NCBI GenBank assembly: GCA_016859345.1
Contig: CM029112.1
Span: 10,821,089 to 10,885,088, forward strand
Length of the DNA: 64,000 nt
DNA from: Istiophorus platypterus
Taxonomy: Eukaryota > Chordata > Actinopteri > Istiophoriformes > Istiophoridae
Direction: 5' to 3'
Positions 1-10,673 of the stretch are shown piece by piece; within the stretch, counting starts at the first letter, position 1, and every line of letters begins with the position of its first letter. A program made the position numbers and the translations under genes. Below the pieces are notes generated by a model. It saw nothing but the letters and a program-made list of their open reading frames with translations. It made no database searches and was not told the DNA's origin.

Positions 1-763
1 TTCCTCGATGATTTTTCCCTCAGTAATCCTCTTGCCCATCCCAAAATCTCTCAGCGTGCTCAGAGCAAAACGCCTCATTTCTCTCCAGGAGTTGTCATTG
101 GCAAAGATTATGCCTAAAAATGAAAATGGTTGATTTGTTTTAATATCGACCAAAAAAGAAAGAAAAAGAAAGAAAAGACAAACAGACATACAGACAGACA
201 GACAAAAGAAGACTCACAAAACATTTTCTTACCATGTCCTTTGTTGAAATCATAGAATATGGGGGTGATTTCCCTGTCTCCAAATTCCTCAGCGTAGTTG
301 ACCAGAGCCTGTTTGACTGCCCTGTATCCTGCCACGACCACAACTTTCTTTATTCCAAAGTACACCGTGAACACTGGTCCGTATTGTTTCGACAGCTGAT
401 AAAACATCAAGAGGATTAAAAGTGAGACTCTAGGTCCCAGATTTGAAAAAAAAATAATAATAATAATTTGCTGATTTATAATGAAAAAATATTCGTATAT
501 GAGAGTAATATTACTACTAAAATAAAAAATCCAAAGTCTCCTCTCAGTGCAATGACATTTCTCACGTCAAAAAGCGAGTTGCCGAGCCTCTTGAGATCCA
601 CCTGAAGCAGGTTACCGAGCAGGGGAAGGGGTTTGGGCCCTGGTGGGTCCCTCCTGTCGCCTTGGGAGCTGAAGCTGGTGTAAAGAAGGTGGAGGACCAG
701 CAAGCCCACAATGGCTCCCAGAAGGGCAACTGAGGTGGAGGCCTGCTTAAGATCCTCAAGCAT
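1..763 (-). CDS. cyp2k: CYP2K-like cytochrome P450, 5' part (exons 1-3), cut by window edge
   Basis: Three exons are visible: 763-566 (starts ATG, 66 codons), 395-233 (163 nt) and 113 to beyond position 1 (at least 113 of the usual 150 nt). All junctions are GT-AG and the phases agree. Exon 1 gives a hydrophobic ER anchor at about residues 11-31, followed by the proline-rich hinge PPGPKPLPLLGN. Exon 2 carries YGPVFTVYFG and YAEEFGDR. Exon 3 carries the helix C motif WREMR, whose Trp and Arg contact the haem propionates in CYP2 enzymes. The protein closely resembles the complete copy at 5244-8244 (e.g. LRDFGMGKR in both), so the two are tandem paralogues. CYP2K enzymes are fish microsomal monooxygenases acting on fatty acids and xenobiotics. 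That role is family knowledge, and the substrate here is unknown. The haem-binding half lies outside the window, so whether this copy is functional cannot be judged. No stop or frameshift is seen in the visible part. Confidence 0.92.
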
Positions 764-1950
764 GATCCTGCAGCCACCTGGAAGCTTCGTCTGGCCCCTG
801 TTAAGGACACATGCCCTCTGACTGACCGGCTGTGGTCGCGGAGGGTTCAAAAGTGGCCCTCAGGTGGAACCTCGGGTTTGGTCACGGCCCAGCTTCACCC
901 TCAGACCTGTGTGGAGACTGTCTCCTCCTGCCCTGGTGCAGCAGCGCCTCTGCACATCAAATGAACATACCAAATGACCAACCAGGTGATAGGACTAAGC
1001 AACAACTCCCCTTTTCACAGCATAACAACAGAGATTTGATTTGCGCCTCCCACAATTTTAGATTGAAGAGATACATCCAAGAAAACTGGTTGAGCAGGTT
1101 TTTGTCCCTCAACCCACTGAAATTCCTTAATGTAAAGGAAAGGGTTGTAACATGTATTTCCAAGGACCGTAATGACTGAGCACCAAACCAGTCTACACTC
1201 TTAAAGCTCTGCTATATTGTGTTCCCATCCAACCCTGGTCAGGAGCAGGTTTAATGTGATTTATTCACTCCACTGTTATGCTCCTCCTAGGATTTAGTCC
1301 ACTGACACAATCCTAATCTAAAAGCAGTTTAATGATATATTTCCCTTCATGAAATCCTTTGTATTACTTTTCCTGTTTGTCTGTTTTCATCAAAAAAAAT
1401 GTTTATTAAAAGAATGTATGCAGTATATCTTAATTTCTACTATCCATAGGAAAAAAAACACACACACAGGGACAAAAATTAAAAGTCAGCATTGATTTAC
1501 AGACAGTAAATGACTTTTTTTTTTTTTTCATTTACTGGAAACTGATGTTGTGCCTCACTAACAGACTGTAGACAAAGAAGGCCTACAGGCACACCCAAAC
1601 CTGGAACCCAGCTAAGGCCACGTGTTGACAACCAAGGGAGACAAAGAACTCAGCGGAGCATCCCCCCACCACGAGGTCCCAGTTGGGTAACTGACCAAAT
1701 GGGCGACCCCCCAAAGGCCGCGGCGCCTGCCGAACTGCGGGACCCATAAAACATCCACGGCTCCCAGTGGGCTAAATCCGTCAGAATCAACACCAAATCG
1801 TGACGTCACCCAAAGTTATATTAACACAGAAACTCCTGAAACTCGCCCCTTCTGCGTTTGGACCCTCGCCAAGATCAGAGAACTCCTCGCCGATAGAAGT
1901 GGCATCGATAACCGCACCCAAACCTAGACCTCGTCCCACGTGGCGAACAC
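764..1950. other. 5' flank of left CYP2K gene and intergenic DNA
   Basis: No exon of a recognisable gene is seen. Positions 943-969 share a short block (GCCTCTGCACA followed by GAACAT) with 8292-8319 upstream of the second P450, which suggests a common promoter or 5' UTR segment retained after duplication. From about 1560 to 1950 the base composition becomes GC-rich and unlike the flanking DNA. This stretch may be internal sequence of the mobile-element remnant described at 1955-4943. Short A, T and CA runs occur at 1390-1525. Confidence 0.5.
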
Positions 1951-1982
1951 AATTTGTAGTCAAAAGTTTCTGAGTTAATTAA

Positions 1983-1998
1983 CCCTCATATTATGTTA
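1983..1998 (+). repeat. Left terminal inverted repeat of the piggyBac element
   Basis: This 16-bp end (CCCTCATATTATGTTA) lies directly inside the left TTAA. It pairs with 4196-4211 with two mismatches. Confidence 0.88.
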
Positions 1999-1999
1999 A

Positions 2000-2014
2000 G
2001 GGTCAATTTGACCC
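2000..2014. repeat. Left subterminal near-palindrome of piggyBac
   Basis: GGGTCAATTTGACCC reads almost the same on both strands and lies one base inside the left terminal repeat. Its partner is at 4157-4171. Such subterminal motifs are plausible transposase contact sites, but that role is inference. Confidence 0.75.
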
Positions 2015-2366
2015 ATTTCAGTTTTTGTGTTGACCAAAGTACTGGTTATCCTTTTTTTCCTTCATGAAATTTGGTGACTTTTCCTCATCTAGGGTCATGA
2101 ACTGGTTTGTAAAATCTGGACACTATGATGTGTAGTGGAGTGTCTGTGCAGAGTTTGTATACAAAGATGATGTTGCGGGTCGTTTTTAACCCAGACACTT
2201 TAATGAGGGTAAATAGCTGTTCAGATCCAAAGTAAACATGTCTCTTTGATGTACTTGTATTTCGATTGCCTCTGAGACCCAGACCCAGGTGTGTGAAGAG
2301 AGGGAACTTTCTCACACTTGTCCTTGTCACTATTCTCATGTCATCTTTTTGACAAACTCTCCAAGA

Positions 2367-3929
2367 ATGAGCTCCTGAAGGATTATACTTCGGGAAACTT
2401 TATCACAGATTTTGAACTGGGATAGTGATGTAGAGGAAGAGATTTCAGAGAAAGAGGATCTTTCAGAGACAGAGGACAATGTTATTGCTGATCCAGATTG
2501 TCAATTTTTCTGCGATGAGGAGGATTCAAAGGACGAGTCTGCCGTTGTCCCACCAACAGATGAAAACCAAGTAATGCAGCAATCATCATCCACAGAGGGG
2601 ACATGGGCATCTAAGGACGGCAATATAAAATGGTCAACATCACCACACCAAAGCCGAGGCAGACTGTCATCTTCCAACGTGAACAAAATTACTCCCGGAC
2701 CTACAAGATTTGCTGTCGCACGAGTTGATGAGATTCAATCAGCATTTCAGCTCTTCATATCCCCACCAATAGAGAGGATTATACTGGAAATGACCAACTT
2801 GGAGGGGAGACGTGTGTTTCAAGAGAAATGGAAGCCACTGGATCAGACTGACTTGCATGCTTACATTGGAGTTCTGTTATTAGCTGGAGCGTACAGGTCA
2901 AAGGGAGAAGCAACTGCAGGTCTATGGAATGAAGAGAATGGAAGGCCAATCTTTCGTGCAACAATGTCTCTGGAGAAATTCCACATGATATCTCGTGGGA
3001 TCTGCTTTGACAGCTTTGACAGCCAAGTATGGTTCAAAATATGGGCAGCCTGTGATGCAAAATCCAGCTATGCATGGAATATGCAAGTATACACTGGAAA
3101 GCTACCTGGAGGAACATCTGAGAAGAATCAGGGGATGCGTGTGGTGCTGGAGATGAGTGAAGGGCTGCAAGGTCATAACATCACTTGTGACAACTTCTTT
3201 ACATCCTACCGCCTTGGAGATGAACTTCAGAAGAGAAAGCTGACCATGTTGGGAACAGTCAGAAGAAATAAGCCAGAACTTCCCAGTGAAATTCTGAAGA
3301 TGCAGGGCAGACCTCTGCATTCCTCAATATTTGCTTTCACTGAGAAAGCAACAGTTGTTTCATACTGCCCAAAGAGAAACAAGAATGTTCTTGTAATGAG
3401 TACAATGCACATAGATGCATCTCTGAGCACAAGAGAAGACATGAAGCCACAAATGATCCTGGATTATAACTCCACCAAAGGAGGAGTTGACAATCTGGAC
3501 AAAGTCACAGCAACATACAGCCGCCAGCGCAAGACTGCCCTTTGGCCTTTGGTGATTTTCTACAACATTGTGGACATGTCTGCTTACAATGCCTATGTCC
3601 TGTGGACTGAAATCAACCAGCAATGGAATGCCGGCAAATTGTACTGACGTCGGCTTTTCCTGGAAGAACTCGGCAAAGCACTTGTCACTCCCAAGATCCG
3701 GACGCGAGCCAGGCCAGCTCGATCCCCAGCAGCAGCAGCCGTCATTGAAAAGGTCAAGCTCAGGTCACCCAACCAACTTCCAGTGGACACAGGTGAAAAG
3801 AAAAGGAAAAGATGCCAGGTCTGTCCCTCCCGAGAGGACAGTAAAACAAGTACCTCTTGTGTGAAATGCAAGAATTACATCTGCAGAAAGCACACAGTAA
3901 CATTCTGCCCATCATGTGGAGAACATTGA
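2367..3929 (+). pseudogene. piggyBac transposase pseudogene (DDE_Tnp_1_7 type)
   Basis: One frame runs from an ATG at 2367 to a TGA at 3927-3929. It is broken by in-frame TGA codons at 2376-2378 (codon 4) and 3645-3647. The second follows LY and precedes RRLFLEELGKAL, where the family has a further arginine, so a CGA to TGA change is likely. The longest open part is 2379-3647. It encodes an acidic N-terminus and the catalytic core, including KIWAACDAKSSYAWNMQVYTG-like sequence, the second catalytic Asp in CDNFFTSY and the third in STKGGVDNLD. The stretch that should hold the first catalytic Asp (the VDE motif) is missing. The sequence jumps from FDSFDS into the KIW motif, with about four codons read out of frame at the junction. 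By family comparison roughly 70-90 residues are lost. After the second stop the frame continues into the C-terminal cysteine-rich zinc-binding domain (CQVCPS, CVKCKNYIC, FCPSC). The gene is clearly non-functional. Confidence 0.93.
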
Positions 3930-4156
3930 AAATGTTGAACGTTGAAAACCTGAGAAAATGGCGCATGTTAAAGTTAAAGTTAAAAAGAAATGTGTTTGTG
4001 AAGAGGGAAAAACTTAAACAAAATAGTTCTTAAATATAGTGTTGGATTTAAAAATGTATCGTATGTCACTTCTCTAAATGTTTACATAATCTAAAATAAA
4101 TTGGTTATTGGTTTAACCTGTTTTCTTGACTGTTTTTGCGTGCATTTACACAGTAT

Positions 4157-4171
4157 GGGTCAAAATGACCC
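4157..4171. repeat. Right subterminal near-palindrome of piggyBac
   Basis: GGGTCAAAATGACCC is the counterpart of 2000-2014. It lies about 24 bp inside the right terminal repeat. Confidence 0.75.
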
Positions 4172-4195
4172 GCAACATAATCATACATTTTTTTT

Positions 4196-4211
4196 TAACA
4201 TAATACGACGG
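4196..4211 (-). repeat. Right terminal inverted repeat of the piggyBac element
   Basis: Read on the minus strand this is CCGTCGTATTATGTTA, directly followed by the right TTAA at 4212-4215. It differs from the left end at two positions. Confidence 0.88.
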
Positions 4212-4327
4212 TTAACTAACCTTAAGTCCGCGGAGAAGACGAAACGACGCGGATCCTGCTTCTTCTGAGTCGACGACAGTCTGTGTGATACAGGAAATAC
4301 TGTGTTTGTCCGCCTCCTTTCGGGCGT

Positions 4328-4330
<3 letters not shown>

Positions 4331-4372
<42 letters not shown>

Positions 4373-4380
4373 TATATACG

Positions 4381-4413
<33 letters not shown>
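4331..4413. repeat. Compound (CA)n microsatellite
   Basis: Two (CA)n runs (4331-4369 and 4383-4413) are separated by a short TATA-rich spacer. They lie just right of the piggyBac insertion. Confidence 0.95.
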
Positions 4414-4416
<3 letters not shown>

Positions 4417-4988
4417 CCTCAAAACTAACACATGTTCCACGATCGGTAGCTAGTAGTAAATAATAAGAGACGATAAGATTTATTATTTGAAAGTGATGAT
4501 AATTGAAGGTGATATTACTGATGATAATGAATTCTGTTATTTCTAAAGGAGAAGTTTATTTGTGTTTTCTGTTCGTGTGCTGTGATAACAAGCTGGTTGA
4601 CGAAGTCAGTGCCCACCTCTTCGCCTTCTTATTCACTATAGAATTACCAATATTCCCCAATTATTGGCAATTTTGAGGAAACACCCTATCTTCAGACTGA
4701 ATCCAATATTTGGTTATTGGTCCGGGTTTGTCCCGGTGGTGCCCCGTTCTTGATGGTCTAAATTAAGCCGATCCATCCAAATCTTTACAGTTATTAATGA
4801 TTATTTTAATAATCGTTGATTATTGCCAATAACCAAGTCCTGTATTAGGCTCCGAAGCACAACAATGATCTTTGACAAATTGCAATACACAAAACCAAAG
4901 TGGGTAAGAAGCAGGACTACACGATGGCAGTCTACAAATTACAAAAAAAAAAAAAACCACGCAGACTAGTCAGTGTCCTCGACATTCA

Positions 4989-4994
4989 TTTATT
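4989..4994 (-). terminator. Candidate polyadenylation signal of the complete CYP2K gene
   Basis: AATAAA on the minus strand lies about 250 nt after the P450 stop codon, a typical CYP2 3' UTR length. No stronger signal lies nearer. The transcript end is not proven. Confidence 0.45.
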
Positions 4995-5243
4995 AAACAC
5001 CACCACAGGAAACTTGCCGTCTAAATTAACAGAAATCAACTTCCACATGGCTCCTCTGTGTCCTGGATGTGTCCTGCCACCGTTCACTGATCTTGGTCTT
5101 GATCAAGGGGGACATCTGCTGGCTGCTGAGCTCAGAATGAAGTATCATATAGTAAAAATCATAATAAAAATAAAATAAAGATTAAGTCGCTGCCCTGTGT
5201 GAGAGTTAGTACAACGATATTCATAACATGCTCGGGGGCTGCG

Positions 5244-8200
5244 TCACTGGCGACTGACGGCGCACAGCTCATAAGGCAAAGGGGTGAGGGTGAAGCCCAC
5301 AGCAGCTGTCAGATCCAGCTCCTCCTCCTTAACCCCAGGCGGAGGAGTGAAGCGAAAGCGCTGGAGGAGGGAGGTGAAGAAGAGGAAGAGCTCCATCTTT
5401 GCCAGACTCTCCCCGAGGCAAACCCTGCGACCTGCAGGAACAAGAGAGTTGCAAACATCCAGTCGTGCAAGTGTAAATTAGTTTTTTAAAAAAATGTAAA
5501 GAACAAAAGACTGGGGGGGGGGTTAAACCTGCAGAAAAGGGCATGAAGGCATCTCTCCTGATGAATTTGCCCTCTTTATCCAGGAAGTGGGAAGGGTTGA
5601 AAGTGTGTGGGCTCTCCCATTCGCTCTCATCGTACAAGACAGAAGTAAGAAGAGGAAAAACTGTAGTTCCCTGGAGAAAGAAGAAAAGCAGGTTAAGAAT
5701 CAGAAAGAAAACACTTTCAGGTTTTCAGAGGTGGAAGAAAGTATTGACACAGATGTGAGGAACTGACCTCTTTGATAAAGTAACCCCGGAAGTTGATGTC
5801 TCGGCTGGTTTTGTGAGGAATGGACATGGGGACAATGTTGGCCATTCTCTGTATCTCATGGATGACAGCGTCGGTGTACGACAGATTCTTCCTGTCCTCC
5901 ACCCGGACCTGACGGCTTCCAACAACCCTGCTCAGCTCCTCCTGGACCTGGTCTGGGGCCAGAATATTAGAATTGGATATTTAAGTTTGAATGTCAGAGG
6001 TTTCTTTATTTTTGCTTTTGATTAATATTCCCTTTTCTCCCACACTCCAAGAAAAAAAAAAAAAAAAACATTTCCACACACAAACTAAAATATCATTATC
6101 TAGAGAAATTAAGGTTGATATTTAACATCAGGAACTGACACCAAATGTCTTTTGCCCTTGTCTTTGTCAAGTTTTTAAGGGCACCCACAGGTAAGAACCC
6201 AAATGCACAAGAATGTTCTCACCCTGTATATGTGGATATTTAGCCATAAGCAGCAAACCCCATCTCAGTGTTGCTGCTGTGGTGTCAGTACCAGCAGCAA
6301 ACAGGTTGGCTACTATGAATATCAAGTTTTCCTCACTGTAGTGAGTGTCCATAACACAAGAGTCCTAAGAGAAAAAGCACCCACATATCATTATATAATT
6401 ATGAAATAGACATTTTTTATTTTTTTTTTTAGATAAAAAACACAAATCACCTCTTCTTTCTGCATCCGATTGAGAAAACAGTCCACGAGCCCCCTGCATG
6501 TGTGAGGGTTCAATGTCTCTTTCAGTTGCTTGATTAAGTCTTTGACATCTCTGACACTCATTTCGACATTTTTTAATATCAGCTGCCGGTTTTTTATCCA
6601 ACTGACCAGCCTTGGAAACATGTTGTAAAGCTGTGACACAACAGTAAACACAACAGAGGTCATTTAAGATCAGTGGGCATCAAAACAACAACCCAAGTAG
6701 ACAGATTTCTTTTATGTGAGGAGATAAATTCTGGTTTGTTAAATGCATTAAAAAGAAAGATTTGTTTTATGCACCATTGGAATGATAAAGAATAAAACAG
6801 AGAGATACATTACAGGCAGTAAACTTTTTGTAATCACATATAGTCATAATATAGCATTATTTCTTTCTGTTACGACAGTGTGTAAATATTTCTGTGTTTG
6901 TTCCAGTAAGCATCTCACAGTTCACATGCGGTAAATCAAATTTGTGAGTTACGTTTTGCGTCCGACAATTTAAAAGGAAACCGTGAGGCTTACCTGGACC
7001 GATGCCGAACCTGTGATGCGTATGTTCTCGTTTGCTCTTCTCACCAGGTTTTGGAATCGGGGGTCACTGTATTCAAATCGGCTTCCGTACGCAATAGAGG
7101 AGATAATGTTGGATGTTGCATAATTCACTGGACACGTTGTATCGAATGGTTTCCCTTAAAATTACACGAGGAACAACTAAATTATCAAGCTGAAGTACAA
7201 CAGGAAAAATGTAAAAGTGTTGCTCTGAGTTATATCAAGAGAATACTTGGCTGTTCTTGACACGTGGTAATAGGTCAATATATAAGATTTCCTGAATTGG
7301 AACATAACAGACATTGTAGAGGAAACATAACCCTGCATCACAAGTTCCTTACATCCCCCTCTTTACTTATTTATGTGTATCTGAACACATAAACGCCGTA
7401 CCTCTGTGCTTTTCGAACATTTGGATCAGATGCTGGCATTCCTCTAAGATTTTCTCCTCAGCTACTCGTTTGCCCATCCCAAAGTCTCTCAGGGATGTGA
7501 GGGCAAAACGTCTCAGCTCTTTCCATGATTCTCCATTTGCAAACAGAATTCCTGTTAAAAATGCAAGTTAAATAAAATCCGCACTAGTCATGTATAGATA
7601 ACGTCATGTAATACTTGTCTGTGATTCTCCTAATTTAAACAAACTAGAAATGAAAGGATTGAACACTGAAACAAATTTTTAAAAAGTTAATATATAAAAA
7701 TATATCAAAGGCTTTTTAAAGCAAGGTCGTACCATGACCTCGATTAATATCATAAAATATAAGGGAGATGTTTCGGTCTCCAAACTCCTCTGCGTAGCTG
7801 ACCAGAGCCTCTTTGACTGCCTTGTATCCAGCCAGTACAACCACTTTATTGGTTCCAAAGTACACAGTAAATACGGATCCGTATTTCCCTGAAAGCTGGA
7901 ACAATAAAAACAAATGCAGTCACATATCTCAGAAATCATGAAAAAACACTAATTACTGCAAAAATTTAAACCTTTAAATAAGTTTCGACATGTTACAAAA
8001 CGGCTTTTTTTTGCATTAGGAGTCGTAAACACACCTCACAGAGCGTTTTGTAGGGTCTCTGGAGATCAAGCTGTAGCAGGTTGCCAAGCAGGGGCAGAGG
8101 CCTCGGGCCCGGGGGCTCCCTCCCCATTGCCTTGGAGATGAAGCGACTGAAGACCACGTAAAAGACGAGCAGGGGAGCAGCAGCCCCCAAAAGGCTGGTG

Positions 8201-8244
8201 GGACTGGAGAAGAGGAAGGAAACAAAATCCTCCAAAACAGCCAT
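5244..8244 (-). CDS. cyp2k: CYP2K-like cytochrome P450, complete, nine exons
   Basis: Exons (minus strand): 8244-8035, 7895-7733, 7551-7402, 7154-6994, 6630-6451, 6364-6223, 5952-5768, 5670-5529 and 5431-5244. The lengths 210/163/150/161/180/142/185/142/188 follow the classic CYP2 gene plan and sum to 506 codons plus TGA, the normal CYP2K size. The start at 8244 gives a membrane anchor (about residues 18-34), then PPGPRPLPLLGN. Visible landmarks are helix C WKELR, I-helix oxygen-binding AGTDTT (312-317), K-helix EIQR (368-371) and the haem loop FSAGRRVCLG with Cys449 as thiolate ligand. CYP2K enzymes are ER-bound, NADPH-P450-reductase-dependent monooxygenases of fish liver and kidney that hydroxylate fatty acids and foreign compounds. 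The precise substrate is unknown. All splice sites are GT-AG, no lesion is seen, and the gene should be functional. It is a tandem paralogue of the gene at 1-763. Confidence 0.96.
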
Positions 8245-9526
8245 TTGCTCTGCTGACGTTCTCCCCTGCCTCAACCAACAGCTAACAAGTCGCGCAGCCT
8301 CTGCACACAAGAACATCACCTGGAACATTCTTGCACTTATCGGGTTACTAATCCTCTCCCCACTCCCTTGGGCCATGTTCACACACAAGAGACACATCTC
8401 AAAGGTGAGGCAAACTAGATGGCGAAAAAAAAGGGACTTGTTTTGTCAGGGTTTTAATCCTTAATTTTGGCAGGTAGACTTAAAAAATAAAAAAACAGGT
8501 TGATAGAAGAGGCGGATATTTGAGTCATAGCATCTCTGGTTTCAGGTACAGCTAATTGCAGATTAAAATGTGCTTCACCTGTATTTTAGGTTAGAAATTT
8601 CCTGACAACTGCCAGTGTTCTGCTACAGACTAGTACACAAATCTTTTGGTTTTTTTTTTTGTTTTAGCTGTCTTCAAGTCGCAGTATGTGTAGACTTAAT
8701 GGTACCCAACTTTTCTGGCTTGTTAATACAATAAACATCTTCATCACAGGAGTCACAGGAGTAAAATCAGAGAATAAATTCTCAGTGTGAATAAATTTTT
8801 TTTTTTTTTTTTTTTTGAGGCCTAAAGAGATTTTAAAAGTTTTTTTCTTTTCTCCCCACTATAGTAATGTTCTTGTGACCCCTAGAGTTTATATCAGCGG
8901 CTCCCTGACCCAGTTTCAACATTTAGGTTTTGACCATTGTTCTAAACTCAGGGATGTTCAGGAATCTGTGGCTGAACCATGACTCTCCATGCTTAAAGCT
9001 TAATTCCTACATGAGCCTGTTGTACAAGTTACTGAACATATTTGGCGTAGCATGCATCAGGTTTTAAATTAGGGTTTTTTTTCTGGGGATAGTATGTTCT
9101 AGTGTGCTACATCCTGGAAGGGCTAAATAACTGCAAAAATGGAAATGAAACAAAAATGATTGTAAGGAAGTTGAACCAGGCATCTCTGAGAAACACAGAG
9201 CTAGTTCCGTTTAGAAGGGAAAAATAAAAGGGTGTTCCCCTGTCTTTGCAGGAGGGACAACATCAGAGAAACCGCCTGGTGTGGTGGATTTGTGGCTCCT
9301 AATTTGAAGCGTATGCTTTTATGGACATGTAATCATTTAGCTAAATAGTGTTATCACTGAAAAAAATAGAAACAAAAATAATAATAAGGAAAACAAAGAT
9401 ATTTTTCCACTTATTTTTCCTGGTGGCATCTCTGCAGGCAAAAAGATTCAGGAAAAGTATGAATTTTTAACTGCTGGAAAAATGAGACCAGACACTGGTG
9501 TTTGCTTCCATTTGCATGGAGCATTG
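8245..9526. other. Intergenic DNA between CYP2K and abca3
   Basis: No coding signal is recognised. The first about 80 bp include the block at 8292-8319 shared with the other P450 upstream region. The rest is AT-rich single-copy-looking DNA with a long T run at about 8799-8817. Confidence 0.5.
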
Positions 9527-10121
9527 TTTAATTTAAAAAGAATAGCGGCACATATACAGTTGACAAGGTCAGTTCCATTGTAGAGTACAGTACACAATTA
9601 CAATGATGTAATTTCCCTTTTTAAATATGATACACTGTATTTCAGCATAACTCAAGCCTTCAAAGTCAGCAGTGCAAACCTTTAAATTTTTCTCTAACTA
9701 CATATCCACATTGCAGTTGATTCAAGTCATATACATGTAATGAGGCATGAATTGTGCAATTACACAAACAAATTCGACAAAAGTCAAAATCAAGAGGTTA
9801 AATCCTTTAAAGACCAATAAGCCACTTATCAGTGTCTTCCTGGAATGTCAGTCTCTACTTTTTTTTTTTTTCCACACACATCCAGTGAACATGAAAAAAG
9901 TGCTGTAAATCATAGCTGTTAATAAGTTGATTGATGTGAGTAATTTTTGTGACAGTAAATACATTCATCTCACTTCTGTGAAGCCAGAGGGATTTTTCGA
10001 GAGTAGGAATCTGCTCAGAAGAGATAATCTGATTGCTAATTCATCTCAGATTATAACGTTGATCTTTAACACAGATGACAGCAGGAAATGAGAATTTATT
10101 TCTCAACAAAATGTGTGAGAA

Positions 10122-10153
10122 TTTTTTTTTTTTTTTTTTGGGGGGGGGGGGGG
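10122..10153. repeat. T18 directly followed by G14 homopolymer
   Basis: Eighteen T are directly followed by fourteen G. In the abca3 transcript this would read C14A18. Run lengths at such a junction are easily misread. Confidence 0.9.
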
Positions 10154-10609
10154 ACTAAAAATTTAATCCATAATATTCCTACAGAATACACGTCTTTTAT
10201 AAATTCTTTAAAGTCCAAACAAGGCTTTGGGAATGTGATAAATGGGCACATTCTGAGTTTAACATAAGAGGAACAAACACTGCGCTGATCATTCTTCCTT
10301 AAAACAAGGCATCTATTTGTATGCAGAGGACTGTGTCAAGATTTACTATCCATACCCCTGCTGGGCCTTTTTATTGCATCTCCTGACACTCCTTTAAGCA
10401 GCAGCTCTATGTTGAAGATGACACAGCAATTAAGTTTGTACACTGCACAGTAACAATCTGTTGTGTTTCATTCATTTAAGGACTATCAGCACTGTTTTTG
10501 TATAGTCTGGATGAATTCAGGTATTATGTGCTGCCGTACTCTCTCTTCCACTCTCTCCCACACACAAGCACACATTTTATACACATTCTCTTTCTATCGC
10601 TGTCTCTCA

Positions 10610-10618
<9 letters not shown>

Positions 10619-10667
<49 letters not shown>
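10619..10667. repeat. (CA)n microsatellite
   Basis: A pure CA dinucleotide run in the presumed abca3 3' UTR, preceded by a CT-rich tract. Confidence 0.95.

Positions 10668-10673
<6 letters not shown>

Larger units (their letters stand above)
1979..4215 (+). mobile_element. piggyBac-family DNA transposon, non-autonomous (decayed)
   Basis: A piggyBac element sits between two TTAA tetranucleotides (1979-1982 and 4212-4215), the target site duplicated by this superfamily. Terminal inverted repeats of 16 bp lie directly inside them (1983-1998 and 4196-4211) and match at 14 of 16 positions. The left end begins CCCTCATATTATG, typical of the family's CCC ends. Just inside are 15-bp near-palindromes, GGGTCAATTTGACCC (2000-2014) and GGGTCAAAATGACCC (4157-4171). 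A further related motif, GTTGCGGGTCGTTTTTAACCC, lies near 2172-2192. The single gene inside encodes a broken transposase (2367-3929), so the copy cannot move by itself, although the ends look intact enough to be substrates for a related enzyme. Confidence 0.93.
1955..4943 (-). mobile_element. Possible degraded LTR-type element interrupted by piggyBac
   Basis: The DNA on both sides of the piggyBac insertion shares a composition that differs from the neighbourhood. A 9-bp sequence AATTTGTAG at 1951-1959 is exactly inverted as CTACAAATT at 4932-4940. On the minus strand the interval would begin TG (4943) and end CA (1955). Removing the piggyBac and one TTAA leaves about 756 bp, a normal LTR length. 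A minus-strand AATAAA lies inside it, and the next bases resemble a primer-binding region followed by a GC-rich leader (to about 1560). This is inference from ends and composition only. No gag, pol or env coding was recognised, and no second LTR is visible. It could instead be an unrelated repeat. Confidence 0.32.

Noticed and set aside
1612..1809. 65-codon minus-strand frame in the GC-rich tract left of piggyBac
   Set aside because: No recognised domain. It was considered as gag remnant of the putative LTR element, but nothing in the translation supports that.
4181..4413. Several 60-75 codon reading frames through the CA repeat
   Set aside because: They translate dinucleotide repeat into Cys-Val or His-Thr runs and have no start context, splice signals or family resemblance.
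5199..5489. Plus-strand reading frames over the P450 last exon
   Set aside because: They are antisense shadows of CYP2K exon 9.
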